Notes: a model not told the origin generated them from the letters alone. Shown: positions 1-6,615, numbered from the stretch's first letter. The stretch: DNA of 9,740 bases from a bacterium (GCA_024231375.1 JAAEQP010001364.1:1-9740); one strand, 5' to 3'. Translations and numbers: made by a program.

Positions 1-16
1 CAACGCGGGAGAGTGT

Positions 17-32
17 TTCTCAGGATTGAGAA
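17..32 (-). promoter_or_regulatory. Palindromic operator-like site L2 (perfect copy)
   Basis: The site reads TTCTCA-ATCC-TGAGAA on the minus strand, a perfect 6+6 palindrome with a 4-base centre. It lies downstream of the leftward gene cluster and upstream of whatever gene follows to the left. A TTGACA hexamer (minus strand, 40 to 35) sits 2 bases upstream, so if that is a -35 box this palindrome fills the promoter spacer, where a repressor would block RNA polymerase. The possible -10 box 17 bases downstream is weak (AACACT). The site recurs in four other places. In RNA it could also fold as a 6-bp hairpin with a tetraloop. Confidence 0.6.
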
Positions 33-34
33 GG

Positions 35-40
35 TGTCAA
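35..40 (-). promoter_or_regulatory. Possible -35 box (TTGACA) between paired palindromes
   Basis: A perfect sigma-70 -35 hexamer on the minus strand lies between the two palindromes. It would serve the next leftward transcription unit, outside the window. The -10 is not convincing: 17 bases downstream reads AACACT, three matches of six. The promoter is inferred from the -35 match and its position. Confidence 0.35.
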
Positions 41-47
41 GAAGAAA

Positions 48-63
48 TTCGCAGATGTGAGAA
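48..63 (-). promoter_or_regulatory. Palindromic operator-like site L1 (one-mismatch copy)
   Basis: The minus strand reads TTCTCA-CATC-TGCGAA. Symmetry extends outward as AAATTC/GAATTT, giving a 22-bp near-palindrome with one mismatched pair. It lies 31 bp, about three helical turns, from the copy at 17 to 32, so bound proteins would sit on the same face of the DNA. The same mismatch, in the same place, occurs in the copy at 3135 to 3150. The binding protein is unknown. Confidence 0.6.
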
Positions 64-87
64 TTTGTCTGCGGGTGGGTTGACGTA

Positions 88-396
88 CTATTCTGCGTCA
101 ATGCGCTGGAACCACGAATCAACCGCCTGTGCGATGCCCTGGACGCCGGCCACGGCGATGTATGCGCCGCTCGCACGCAGTAGTACGTCGGTGCTCGCGT
201 CCATCTTGCCCAGTGTTGCGGTGGTTTCGGCCTGCATCGCGCCGACGATCTGAGAGTATTTCTGGAACGGTTGCCCGTGCAGCGCGGACCACAACTCGCG
301 CGCCTCTTCGCGGGTGAATGTCACCCCACAGATTGAGTGGTTCTCCGGTAGCCAGTCGAATGTGTCCTGCGCCTCATCAGACGGTTGCTCCTGCAT
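88..396 (-). CDS. Hypothetical phage protein downstream of portal
   Basis: This 102-aa protein is not recognised. Its ATG lies inside the end of the portal gene, a 20-base overlap, and is preceded by a GGAGG-type ribosome binding site about 9 bases away, so it belongs to the portal operon. The N-terminal third is acidic and carries W15, W36 and a REEARELW stretch suggesting an amphipathic helix. Residues 70 to 90 are Ala/Val/Gly-rich (LLRASGAYIAVAGVQGIAQ), moderately hydrophobic and probably a buried helix rather than a membrane span. By position it could be a small head, scaffold or connector accessory protein, but no motif shows this. It is the last gene before the left-hand palindrome pair, so the transcription unit probably ends here. 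Confidence 0.75.
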   Translation of the reverse strand: MQEQPSDEAQDTFDWLPENHSICGVTFTREEARELWSALHGQPFQKYSQIVGAMQAETTATLGKMDASTDVLLRASGAYIAVAGVQGIAQAVDSWFQRIDAE

Positions 397-2605
397 TCAG
401 TCCCCCCTCCTCACGTGATATCTCCTGCCCGGTGTTCGTACCCACGAAATCGGATGGCGTGTCTATCGCCGCCGCCGGCTGAATCTGCCCCGGCGCCTGT
501 GCCTGCTGATTCGCTGCCTCTAGTAATTGCTCATGTGCCAGGATGTGCGCGTCAAGTAGGCGCAGGCGGTCGGGGTCGAGATCGCTTCGTTCGTCGGACT
601 GAACAAGGATGGCGAACTCATCTCGCCACGACTTGTGCTCCTGTATGTGAATCTGGTGGTTTTCGTCGGGCTGCGGCTGGTCCTCGATCCCCTCCATCAG
701 CATCTTGGCAGACTCTTCACGCGCCACGCGCACCGAATCCCCTATGTCGGATGGTCCGAATATGTATGCCGTGTCCTCAAAGCCCATCATCTTCATGGCT
801 TTCTGGCCTACCAGCTTCGCCCCGCCTGGCGTCATCAGCGGCAGGAATTGCTGGAAGTTCTGAGCGAGGAACGCCCCCATCTGCTGGCGGGATAGCGTGT
901 TGGTGGCGAAATCGGTGACAACCGTGACCTTGATGCGGTACGGCCCCCACAACTGCGTCGGGTCCACCTCGGTGCCAAGGATCTTCAGCTTGCGCTTGGG
1001 GTCGCCCATCTGACGCCACAATTCCGCCTGAAGGAAGTACTGCCACGGAAAAAGCTGTTCCGCAAAGTAGTCCGTACCCTCAAGCGTGGGTTTCACGGCT
1101 TCATCGTGGACATTCTTGCTCTCGGTCGCGGACGCACGCGAGCCCAACCCCTCGCCGGATATCGGTTTCCGCGTGTTCGCAGTCTTGTCCATGATGTCCT
1201 CGATGCGGTCGTGCATCTGCATGGTAATCTGCGTTGTGTCGGGAATCTCCATTCGCTTGAGTTCGGCGCCGAACCCCAGCCGGATGACCTTGTTGCTGTT
1301 GGCCGTGAGATCCCGCGTGTACGTGGTCCCCTGGAGCGTCATGGGCGCACGGTTCCGCAGGTTCACGTTGTCGAATGACTGGTTCAGGTTGATATTCGCC
1401 TGCCAAAATAGGCACTTCAGGCTCGTGCCCAACCCCATGTGGATGCCGCCTTTGTCGTCGCGCTCGTGGTAGATCACCTTGTATGGGTGCAACCCGTGGA
1501 AGTACGGATTCTCAATTATGCGAACGGCTATCGCTTCGCCGTCAATGCGCCCCACGAACGTACACCAGAACAGCCGCGGCAGGGTGTTCTCCTCGTCCCA
1601 CTTGCCGTCATCGTTGATGGGTAGCCAGTTCCACATGTCCCAGCGGTCGAACAATCCGTTCGGCTCGGATTCGTGCTGGTCTTCGCCCGAACTCTCCTGC
1701 CTGTCGGCCAAAACCTCCGATTCGCCCTCGTCAAGATACCCGTGCTTGCTCAGACGCGCCTTGCCCACGTTCATCAACTCGCCCTGTGCCTGCTGGCGAT
1801 ACAGCGTGGAGGGCGCATCCTGCGACCGCTCAATGAACGGCGAAAACTGCTGGTCCTCGATGGTGGTGTCCCAATAGACGTTGCGGATGTCCTTGACGCG
1901 CGTGGTGGGGCAATCCTTCACCACCGTCTTGACCTTCTTGAACGAGAACTTGTTGGGGTTGCCGTCCTCGTCGCGCCCCGTGGGTACGCGCTGCATCCGC
2001 TCCTCCACGATCCGCTCCCACTCAACCGCTACCACACTGTTGGCGTTCTTCTTCGTGCGCCAGTTCAGTTCCTTGATCTTCTCTTTGTGGCCGTCTCGCT
2101 CATACGTGTAGCGCGCGAGGAGGTTCTGATGGCGCACAATCGCCTCGCCCTGGTCGTGGTCGTATACGTCCGTGTCCTCCTCGACATCGTACCGCGCCGG
2201 CATGTCCTCGTCGGGGATCAGTACCGACACTTCCTGCGTGTGGACCGTTTTCACCCTGCGCTGAAAGCCGGAATCGGTCACGTTCGACACCGTCTTCATC
2301 TCGTCGCGCGAGTCGGGCCGCTTCTCACTCATGCGGTACATCCGGTCCCACTCAACCAGATCCCGCTCAAACTGCTCGCGCTGGGGTTGGTTGGAGAACT
2401 TGTCGAACAGGGACTTGCACCGCCGCCACGCCTTCTTGGCTATCTCGTCGTCGTCGGCCAGGTTGACAGGGGTTTCGATGTGCGCGGGCGTCTTGCCCGG
2501 TTTGGGCGCCGCCTTCTCGTCGGGCACGCTGTAGAGGTCCGCACGCCCGTCTGTCTGCGTGCCGTCGATGATCGTAACGCCTGCTTCTGGATCTGACTCT
2601 GACAT
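377..2605 (-). CDS. Portal protein (P22-like podovirus type)
   Basis: The portal forms the dodecameric ring at the unique vertex of the head, through which the terminase pumps DNA and to which the tail attaches. The 742-aa length suits the large P22-like portals. Recognisable stretches are a NPYFHG motif near residue 366, a helical segment with NLNQSFDNVNLRNRAPM near 405 to 422 (the conserved DNxNL portal region), and ATESKNVHDEAVKP near 493 to 506. The C-terminal 120 residues are acidic, helical and Gln-rich, as in portal barrel tails. The ATG at 2605 has GAGGA about 8 bases upstream and lies 4 bases after the stop of the GroES-like gene, so the two are translationally linked. A TTG 15 bases upstream is in frame but is less likely as start. 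The family is assigned from motif memory, not a search. The role is well supported by order: terminase upstream, head genes around it. Confidence 0.88.
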   Translation of the reverse strand: MSESDPEAGVTIIDGTQTDGRADLYSVPDEKAAPKPGKTPAHIETPVNLADDDEIAKKAWRRCKSLFDKFSNQPQREQFERDLVEWDRMYRMSEKRPDSRDEMKTVSNVTDSGFQRRVKTVHTQEVSVLIPDEDMPARYDVEEDTDVYDHDQGEAIVRHQNLLARYTYERDGHKEKIKELNWRTKKNANSVVAVEWERIVEERMQRVPTGRDEDGNPNKFSFKKVKTVVKDCPTTRVKDIRNVYWDTTIEDQQFSPFIERSQDAPSTLYRQQAQGELMNVGKARLSKHGYLDEGESEVLADRQESSGEDQHESEPNGLFDRWDMWNWLPINDDGKWDEENTLPRLFWCTFVGRIDGEAIAVRIIENPYFHGLHPYKVIYHERDDKGGIHMGLGTSLKCLFWQANINLNQSFDNVNLRNRAPMTLQGTTYTRDLTANSNKVIRLGFGAELKRMEIPDTTQITMQMHDRIEDIMDKTANTRKPISGEGLGSRASATESKNVHDEAVKPTLEGTDYFAEQLFPWQYFLQAELWRQMGDPKRKLKILGTEVDPTQLWGPYRIKVTVVTDFATNTLSRQQMGAFLAQNFQQFLPLMTPGGAKLVGQKAMKMMGFEDTAYIFGPSDIGDSVRVAREESAKMLMEGIEDQPQPDENHQIHIQEHKSWRDEFAILVQSDERSDLDPDRLRLLDAHILAHEQLLEAANQQAQAPGQIQPAAAIDTPSDFVGTNTGQEISREEGGLNAGATV
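1509..1524 (+). promoter_or_regulatory. Fifth copy of the palindrome, inside the portal gene
   Basis: The plus strand reads TTCTCA-ATTA-TGCGAA, matching the consensus of the four intergenic copies at all 12 defined positions but in the opposite orientation. It lies in codons for the conserved portal segment RIIENP, so protein constraint may explain part of the match. A pattern this specific is expected by chance far less than once in a window of this size. It could be an intragenic operator or roadblock, or a coincidence. Confidence 0.35.
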
Positions 2606-2609
2606 GGGG

Positions 2610-3080
2610 CTATTCCTCAAGGATCGCCTGCACCACGTCCTCGTCCACGAAGTAGTCGAAGTAGCAGTAGGGCGACCGCGTTATGCCCCATGCATGATCG
2701 TTCGGGCAGAGAATGGTATCGCCCAGGCGCACGGGGTTGACTAGATGTCTGGTCACTGGTTTACGCTCGTTGTCCAGATACCGCCGCCTTATCCGCCGTT
2801 GCCCGACCGCGGGGCCAATCGCCAGCACTGAGCACGTGTTCGTGTCCTCGCGCGCCGCATCCGTCCGCACTATCAACCCGCCCTCGTACTCGTCCGGGTG
2901 CTCCAGCTTGCGCACGTACAGCCAATGCTCACGCAGCGTAAACGTCTCCGTGCGCCCTTCCTCGGTCACAACCCTGAACGTACTCGCGTCCACGGGCTCG
3001 ATCACGGGCACGTAGTATCCCGTGCGTTCGGCAGGCGTATCCAGATTCGCGGGGAGTGTAGGCGTATGTGTGGTAGTCAT
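2610..3080 (-). CDS. GroES-like co-chaperonin (cpn10 family)
   Basis: This 156-aa protein has a C-terminal two-thirds that reads as a cpn10 fold. LYVRKLEHPDEYEGGLIV (residues 54 to 71) corresponds to the first strand, mobile loop and GGIVL motif of GroES. NTCSVLAIGPAVG (81 to 93) matches the GEVLAVGNG strand, and PVRLGDTILCP (116 to 126) matches VKVGDIVIF. The end, VDEDVVQAILEE, matches the SESDILAIVEA tail. In GroES this protein caps the GroEL folding chamber; phage T4 gp31 and RB49 CocO are phage versions that help fold the capsid protein. Oddities are a 50-residue N-terminal extension and a roof loop (95 to 114) that is longer and very Arg-rich. The chosen ATG has AAGGTG 6 bases upstream; a GTG nine bases earlier (3089) is an alternative. 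A palindrome sits just ahead of the ribosome binding site. The fold call is from pattern reading only. Confidence 0.72.
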   Translation of the reverse strand: MTTTHTPTLPANLDTPAERTGYYVPVIEPVDASTFRVVTEEGRTETFTLREHWLYVRKLEHPDEYEGGLIVRTDAAREDTNTCSVLAIGPAVGQRRIRRRYLDNERKPVTRHLVNPVRLGDTILCPNDHAWGITRSPYCYFDYFVDEDVVQAILEE

Positions 3081-3092
3081 GTCAAGCACCTT

Positions 3093-3108
3093 TTCTCATT
3101 TGTGAGAA
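3093..3108 (-). promoter_or_regulatory. Palindromic operator-like site R2 (perfect copy)
   Basis: The minus strand reads TTCTCA-CAAA-TGAGAA. It ends just upstream of the AAGGTG ribosome binding site of the GroES-like gene, so it lies either in the promoter/operator or in the 5' leader. In the leader it could fold as a 6-bp hairpin with a CAAA loop next to the ribosome site. Both DNA and RNA roles remain open. Confidence 0.6.
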
Positions 3109-3134
3109 TTTGTTGATAGAATCCAATCCGTTGT

Positions 3135-3150
3135 TTCGCATTTGTGAGAA
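3135..3150 (-). promoter_or_regulatory. Palindromic operator-like site R1 (one-mismatch copy)
   Basis: The minus strand reads TTCTCA-CAAA-TGCGAA. It lies 42 bp, four helical turns, from the copy at 3093 to 3108. The order (mismatched copy first, perfect copy second, in the direction of transcription) is the same as at the left edge. No good sigma-70 promoter can be read between the two, the best -10 being TATCAA without a matching -35, so the promoter may use other determinants. Confidence 0.6.
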
Positions 3151-3203
3151 TCTACTGCCCGAATCGCAGGCGCTCCATCCCGCCGCGGTGCATATTGCCT
3201 GTA

Positions 3204-4001
3204 TCATTGGTCATCGGATAGTGCCATCACGCACAACACCCCGCACTCTATGTCTGGCTCGGATTCATATTTTCCCATATCCGGCGGTAGTTCATCTAAG
3301 AACACCCGCTCGCGCACGAGCCCCCGTGAGTCGCACTCCTCCCCATCCTTTGCGGGGCGGTATCGCTTGTTTATCGCCGCGTCTATGTCGCGCTCAACCC
3401 CCGCCATGCGGGTAAACACATCGGGCCAGTCGCGCCGAATCTTGTTCCAGTATCCAGCCCCTCCCTTAACACATCCGATGCAGTTGTTGTTGCGGTATCC
3501 CATCTTGTACATGGCGGGCAACTCAATGCCCACCTGCCGGATGAGTGCCAGACAATCTGCCTTGGTCATCATGTTGTCGATCAGCGGGAAACACGTCGCC
3601 ACTTCGGGATTGTTGTCGCGGAATCTGTCGGCGCGGTCCTGCTCCTCTGACGTATAGCCGAACACCTGGACGTCCCGCGTCAGATCCTCAAACTCCTGCC
3701 GCAACCGCTTTTTCAATTCTGTCGTACAGCGCGCGCCCTTTACCCCCACAAGATACCGCTCTCGCGCAAACACATCCCACGTGTCGGCGTACTTGTCGGA
3801 CTTCAGCACGCGCACGGGATGGTATAGCCACTCCTCGCAATCCCGCAGGAATCGCTTGTTGTCTGGGTGCTCGCTGCCGGGGTCGGTGTAAACCAGTTCA
3901 ATTTCCCGTCGGTCACGCCATTCCTTCACCGTCAAGTATGCCGCCACGGCAGACGCCGCCCCGCATGAGAACCACACGACCATTCTCTTGGAGTCAGTCA
4001 C
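3204..4001 (-). CDS. PAPS reductase-like PP-loop protein
   Basis: This 265-aa protein belongs to the adenine-nucleotide alpha-hydrolase (PP-loop) superfamily, PAPS reductase/DndC-like branch. The PP-loop is SCGAAS at residues 12 to 17. ARCTTELKKR (90 to 99) and FGYTSEEQDRADRF (114 to 127) are family-type motifs. The C-terminal half has NNCIGCVKGGAGYWNKIRRDW (C174, C177) and ECGVLC (C253, C257), a plausible four-cysteine Fe-S site. Relatives use ATP or PAPS chemistry to reduce or transfer sulfur, in sulfate assimilation or DNA phosphorothioation. Which reaction this one performs cannot be read. The GTG at 4001 has GAGG about 7 bases upstream and overlaps the previous gene; an ATG at 3983, just before the PP-loop, is an alternative. 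No other sulfur-pathway gene is in the window. Confidence 0.82.
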   Translation of the reverse strand: MTDSKRMVVWFSCGAASAVAAYLTVKEWRDRREIELVYTDPGSEHPDNKRFLRDCEEWLYHPVRVLKSDKYADTWDVFARERYLVGVKGARCTTELKKRLRQEFEDLTRDVQVFGYTSEEQDRADRFRDNNPEVATCFPLIDNMMTKADCLALIRQVGIELPAMYKMGYRNNNCIGCVKGGAGYWNKIRRDWPDVFTRMAGVERDIDAAINKRYRPAKDGEECDSRGLVRERVFLDELPPDMGKYESEPDIECGVLCVMALSDDQ

Positions 4002-4308
4002 GGGTAAGCCTCGTTGTCCGATTGGGCGTCATCACCATGACGCTGTTCTGCCGGGTGCCTATCAATAGCCTCTCGGCTAAGTCCATCGCCATCCCGTCAA
4101 GTGACGTTGCGTTTGTCGGGTAGCGGGGATAGTTTACGAGCCCGACACATGCACCCGTCTCCTCGCCGCCCGTGTAGATGAACTTTGTCGGCGTAACCGT
4201 GACGCACAGTCCCCGCTCCATGCAAAAAGAGCGGCACGTGTGCTCTATTACATCCAGGGGTCCGCTAAGGTAAATCCGCGCCCACCACGTGTCAACCGTA
4301 TCGCTCAT
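3994..4308 (-). CDS. Conserved-looking phage protein, function unknown
   Basis: This 104-aa protein begins after a strong TAAGGAG ribosome site that overlaps the TAA of the ORF upstream, and its end overlaps the start of the PAPS-reductase-like gene by 8 bases. It has a compact alpha/beta look: WWARIYLSGPLDVIEHTC (strand then helix), GLCVTVTPTKFIYTGGEETG (two strands), CVGLVNYPRYP, a helix near 70 to 84, and a final strand. The TGGEETG and NYPRYP stretches look like surface motifs of a conserved family. I have an impression of similar phage proteins of unknown function but cannot name the family. There are no membrane segments and no catalytic signature. Its tight link to the PP-loop gene suggests co-expression. 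Confidence 0.82.
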   Translation of the reverse strand: MSDTVDTWWARIYLSGPLDVIEHTCRSFCMERGLCVTVTPTKFIYTGGEETGACVGLVNYPRYPTNATSLDGMAMDLAERLLIGTRQNSVMVMTPNRTTRLTRD

Positions 4309-4317
4309 CTTGTCTCC

Positions 4318-4437
4318 TTACTTGCGCAGGCGGAAGAGTTTGTAGCCGTGGCGGGTGGGGGTCAAGGGTAGTAACTCTTTGCTATGAGAACCACGAATGA
4401 CAGAAGGAGTGCGATCAAATATGCCACTGCCACGCAC
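4318..4437 (-). CDS. Short ORF overlapping the two-helix gene in another frame
   Basis: Reading from a GTG at 4437 gives 39 aa ending HGYKLFRLRK and a TAA. That TAA overlaps the AAGGAG ribosome site of the next gene, a classic gene-junction layout that supports the frame. GGAGGAGGC lies directly before the GTG, rather close for a ribosome site. A GTG at 4485 in the same frame would give 55 aa. The product would be basic and soluble. Overlap with the membrane-protein ORF is 76 bases or more. It could be a second overlapping gene, the tail of a frameshift product of that gene, or a remnant: GYKLFRLRK resembles the first residues of some short phage proteins. Codon evidence alone does not decide. 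Confidence 0.35.
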   Translation of the reverse strand: MRGSGIFDRTPSVIRGSHSKELLPLTPTRHGYKLFRLRK

Positions 4438-4517
4438 GCCTCCTCCGAATGCTTGCTCGCCCGTGCGGTACACGCAAAGGCCCACAAACCAGCCAGCAAT
4501 ATGCCCTCAAGCCACAT
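4362..4517 (-). CDS. Small two-helix membrane protein (holin-like size)
   Basis: This 51-aa ORF starts at an ATG 2 bases after the terminase stop codon. Residues 2 to 18 (LEGILLAGLWAFACTA) and 28 to 46 (VAVAYLIALLLSFVVLIA) are two hydrophobic segments separated by a charged turn, TARASKHSEE. Two short helices with a polar turn and a short tail (KSYYP) recall small class II holins, but phages carry many such proteins and no lysis gene is adjacent. The ribosome site is weak, GGGGGGGTGA, so translation may depend on the terminase gene upstream. The 3' half is also covered by another plausible ORF in a different frame. Confidence 0.55.
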   Translation of the reverse strand: MWLEGILLAGLWAFACTARASKHSEEACVAVAYLIALLLSFVVLIAKSYYP

Positions 4518-4519
4518 AC

Positions 4520-6403
4520 TCACCCCCCCAACCCGTAAGGCGTCCGCGGACGCTCAAACTCATCCTCGTCAAACACCCCACCATCGCGCTCACGTCCCCA
4601 CTCCCCGCTGCGATCCGTCCGATAATCAAAGTCCGCCGTCTGCTGCTCCATCATCGCCCAGTATTTCACCCCGTCTATCGCGTGCTTCGCGCACTTAGGG
4701 TCCGGTCGCCCCTTGTACGCCGGCCTGCTCTCCGCGTCCGGGTGCTCGCGCAACCCATCGAACTCGTCCATCAACGGGCGCAGATCCGGCACATCGAACA
4801 CGTACAGCCGCGGCGCACCCATCGCACCCGTCGCCACGTGCTTCTTGCCCTCGTCTATCCGCATCCAGTCGGCCAGGTGGTTGAACTGCATGGTGTTGGA
4901 CGCACCACTCGCCTTCCCCAGCACCACACCGTAGCGCGAGTATATCTCCCCTGTCGGGTGCCCGTCCTTGGGTGCCTCCAGCGCACGCGAGTCGCAAATG
5001 CTGTAGAAGAAGTGTTCGCGCTTCTCCACCTCCACGAACGTGTCGAACGTCGTCCCCCGCGACTCGTCCCGCTGCGTCCCTATCTTCCGCCGCTCGTTCC
5101 CGCTCCTCTCGATCAGTGCCTTGGCGATGTCCGCGATGTGCGCGTTCCGCTCGTAATACCCGCGATACACGCACGCAAACGAGTACGGCGCCCACTCGTT
5201 ATCAGCAGGCAGCAGGGCAATCCACTCAAACGCCGTCACGCCAGGATCTCCATGATCGCCCACCCGGAACAGCGTAGCATTCCTCGGCACATCCTCGTCC
5301 CCCCACAGCGGCGGGATCACGTGCATGAACCTGTCCCAATCGGGGAACAGCAGCCCGCCACCCACCTCCCAGCCGGGGAAATGCACAGCCAGCCCACGCC
5401 TCGTATCCTTCTCGCTCCGTTTCCGCCGTGGGTTGGCGTATCGGTCGAACGACTCTTTCTTCTTCGTCGGGTGGAACAGCGCATCAGGCGAACTCGGCAC
5501 GTCCATGTGATACCGCCCCACCGTCTTGCCCCTGGCATCGCGCCCGTCGTACAACTGCAACTTCACGTCCCCGCCGGCACCCGTATCCGGTCTGCCCTCG
5601 GCCACGAACCCGCTCAAGGTGAACAGCACGGGCGTGTACGCACCCATGCTCATCGTCCCGTCCTCCCACGCGCGCAGCAGGTTCATCGGGATCTGCTCAT
5701 CGGCGTGCAGCATCCCCGACTTGAAGTTCTCCCACACGTACTGGGCCTGCGTGTAGGTCATAAAGTCGAACCGCGTCCCCGATATCGCCGTCGTCATGTC
5801 CTTCGGTCGCCCATCCCCGAACGAAAGCACGTTCCTCTTCGCCGTCTCACCCGGCCTATCCCCCCAATCATGCGCGTATGTCCCCAACTCGGCGCGCGGC
5901 ATCAACTCCCGGTACACCTCCCACAGCGCGTTCAGGTTCTTCGGCCCGTAACTGCCGATAACGACGCTCTTCGGTCCCGTCCACGGGCGGTATGTGATGC
6001 CGTTCTCTTTGAAGCAGGGCCATTCAGGGTCGCATTCCAGCGAGTCGAGCAGCACTTTCGCCGCCCCGATGAACGTTTTCCCCAGCTTGCGCGGCGCCAC
6101 CATCATCACGAACTGGTTCGTCCAGTCGTTCACGAACCCGCGCCCGTCGTTCTCCCACTCTTTCGGGTACTCGCACGGGGGCAGGGTGATGCGCCCAGCC
6201 GCATACTTCTTCTCGCCCTTGTGCCAGGGAACGCCGTGGGGCAGCAATCGCGACAGGCGGTTGTCGCAGTACTCCGCGTACAGCCGCATCCGCTCCTCAC
6301 GCGCACCCTTGCTCAAGCGCGCCATGTCCTCGTCGCTCCACTCCACCCACTCGCCGTAGCGCGTGTCCGTGTAGTCGAGCAGCATGGGCATCTTGTAGTT
6401 CAT
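4520..6403 (-). CDS. terL: Terminase large subunit (packaging ATPase-nuclease)
   Basis: The 627-aa motor pumps DNA into the prohead through the portal and cuts the concatemer. The N-terminal ATPase has a Walker A reading APRKLGKT at residues 103 to 110 and a Walker B-type LHADE at 232 to 236, preceded by a TYTQAQYVWENFKSG block equivalent to the YEQG...FQG region of related terminases. A coupling-type segment VLFTLSGF lies at 259 to 266. The C-terminal RNase H-like nuclease shows GDHGDPG with D383 or D386, CDSRAL with D471, and HAIDGVKY with D577 as likely metal ligands. The ATG overlaps the preceding stop (ATGA) and has no visible ribosome site, so initiation probably depends on coupling. 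Length is usual for the family. No small terminase is recognised; one of the small upstream genes may encode it. Confidence 0.93.
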   Translation of the reverse strand: MNYKMPMLLDYTDTRYGEWVEWSDEDMARLSKGAREERMRLYAEYCDNRLSRLLPHGVPWHKGEKKYAAGRITLPPCEYPKEWENDGRGFVNDWTNQFVMMVAPRKLGKTFIGAAKVLLDSLECDPEWPCFKENGITYRPWTGPKSVVIGSYGPKNLNALWEVYRELMPRAELGTYAHDWGDRPGETAKRNVLSFGDGRPKDMTTAISGTRFDFMTYTQAQYVWENFKSGMLHADEQIPMNLLRAWEDGTMSMGAYTPVLFTLSGFVAEGRPDTGAGGDVKLQLYDGRDARGKTVGRYHMDVPSSPDALFHPTKKKESFDRYANPRRKRSEKDTRRGLAVHFPGWEVGGGLLFPDWDRFMHVIPPLWGDEDVPRNATLFRVGDHGDPGVTAFEWIALLPADNEWAPYSFACVYRGYYERNAHIADIAKALIERSGNERRKIGTQRDESRGTTFDTFVEVEKREHFFYSICDSRALEAPKDGHPTGEIYSRYGVVLGKASGASNTMQFNHLADWMRIDEGKKHVATGAMGAPRLYVFDVPDLRPLMDEFDGLREHPDAESRPAYKGRPDPKCAKHAIDGVKYWAMMEQQTADFDYRTDRSGEWGRERDGGVFDEDEFERPRTPYGLGG

Positions 6404-6615
6404 AGTTCAGCGAGGAGCGAGTCGCAGAAATTGCGCAATTCGGCACAATATCTGGGGTTAACATCTACCCCTGCGCGCACGAGTAGGTCCGGTACGTGTT
6501 CTCCGCGAACAGCATCGTTGGCTAGTTCACAGACGGCGATCATTGCCGACCGCAGCATTCCCCTTTCGCCCTCCCCCTCTATGCAAATATGAATGTCAGG
6601 ATGCTCTATTTTCAT
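6400..6615 (-). CDS. Small acidic protein before terminase
   Basis: This 71-aa protein is not recognised. I chose the ATG at 6615 because it overlaps the preceding stop as ATGA and because sequence further upstream in this frame is glycine-rich noise covering other genes. The sequence starts with short strands (KIEHPDIHICIEGEGE) and continues as helices (MLRSAMIAVCELANDA, NPRYCAELRNFCDSLLAEL), with three cysteines. Its stop overlaps the terminase ATG by four bases. The place fits a small terminase or packaging accessory, but no DNA-binding motif is visible and it is short for that role. Confidence 0.7.
   Translation of the reverse strand: MKIEHPDIHICIEGEGERGMLRSAMIAVCELANDAVRGEHVPDLLVRAGVDVNPRYCAELRNFCDSLLAEL

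Larger units (their letters stand above)
3081..3203. other. Intergenic control region before GroES-portal unit
   Basis: This 123-base gap is the largest break in the leftward gene cluster between the tRNA and the left edge. It holds the two R palindromes and the ribosome binding site of the GroES-like gene. No rho-independent terminator is visible after the PAPS-reductase-like stop: the GC-rich stretch near 3170 to 3195 is not followed by a T run on the minus strand. It is probably the start of a new transcription or regulation unit. Confidence 0.5.

Noticed and set aside
17..63. CRISPR-like repeat pair
   Set aside because: Only two copies per cluster, 16 bp each, spaced 31 or 42 bp with no uniform spacers; operator or hairpin pairs fit better.
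2322..2337. Sixth copy of the palindrome (TTCTCA-CTCA-TGCGGT)
   Set aside because: It matches only 10 of 12 positions, inside portal codons; this level of match can occur by chance.
1673..2596. 307-codon plus-strand open frame
   Set aside because: It is a mirror of the portal gene, with no ribosome site and shadow-type composition.
4397..6592. Long 731-codon open frame on the plus strand
   Set aside because: It is antisense to the terminase, with Arg/Pro/His-rich composition typical of the opposite strand of a GC-rich gene, and it shows no recognisable domain.
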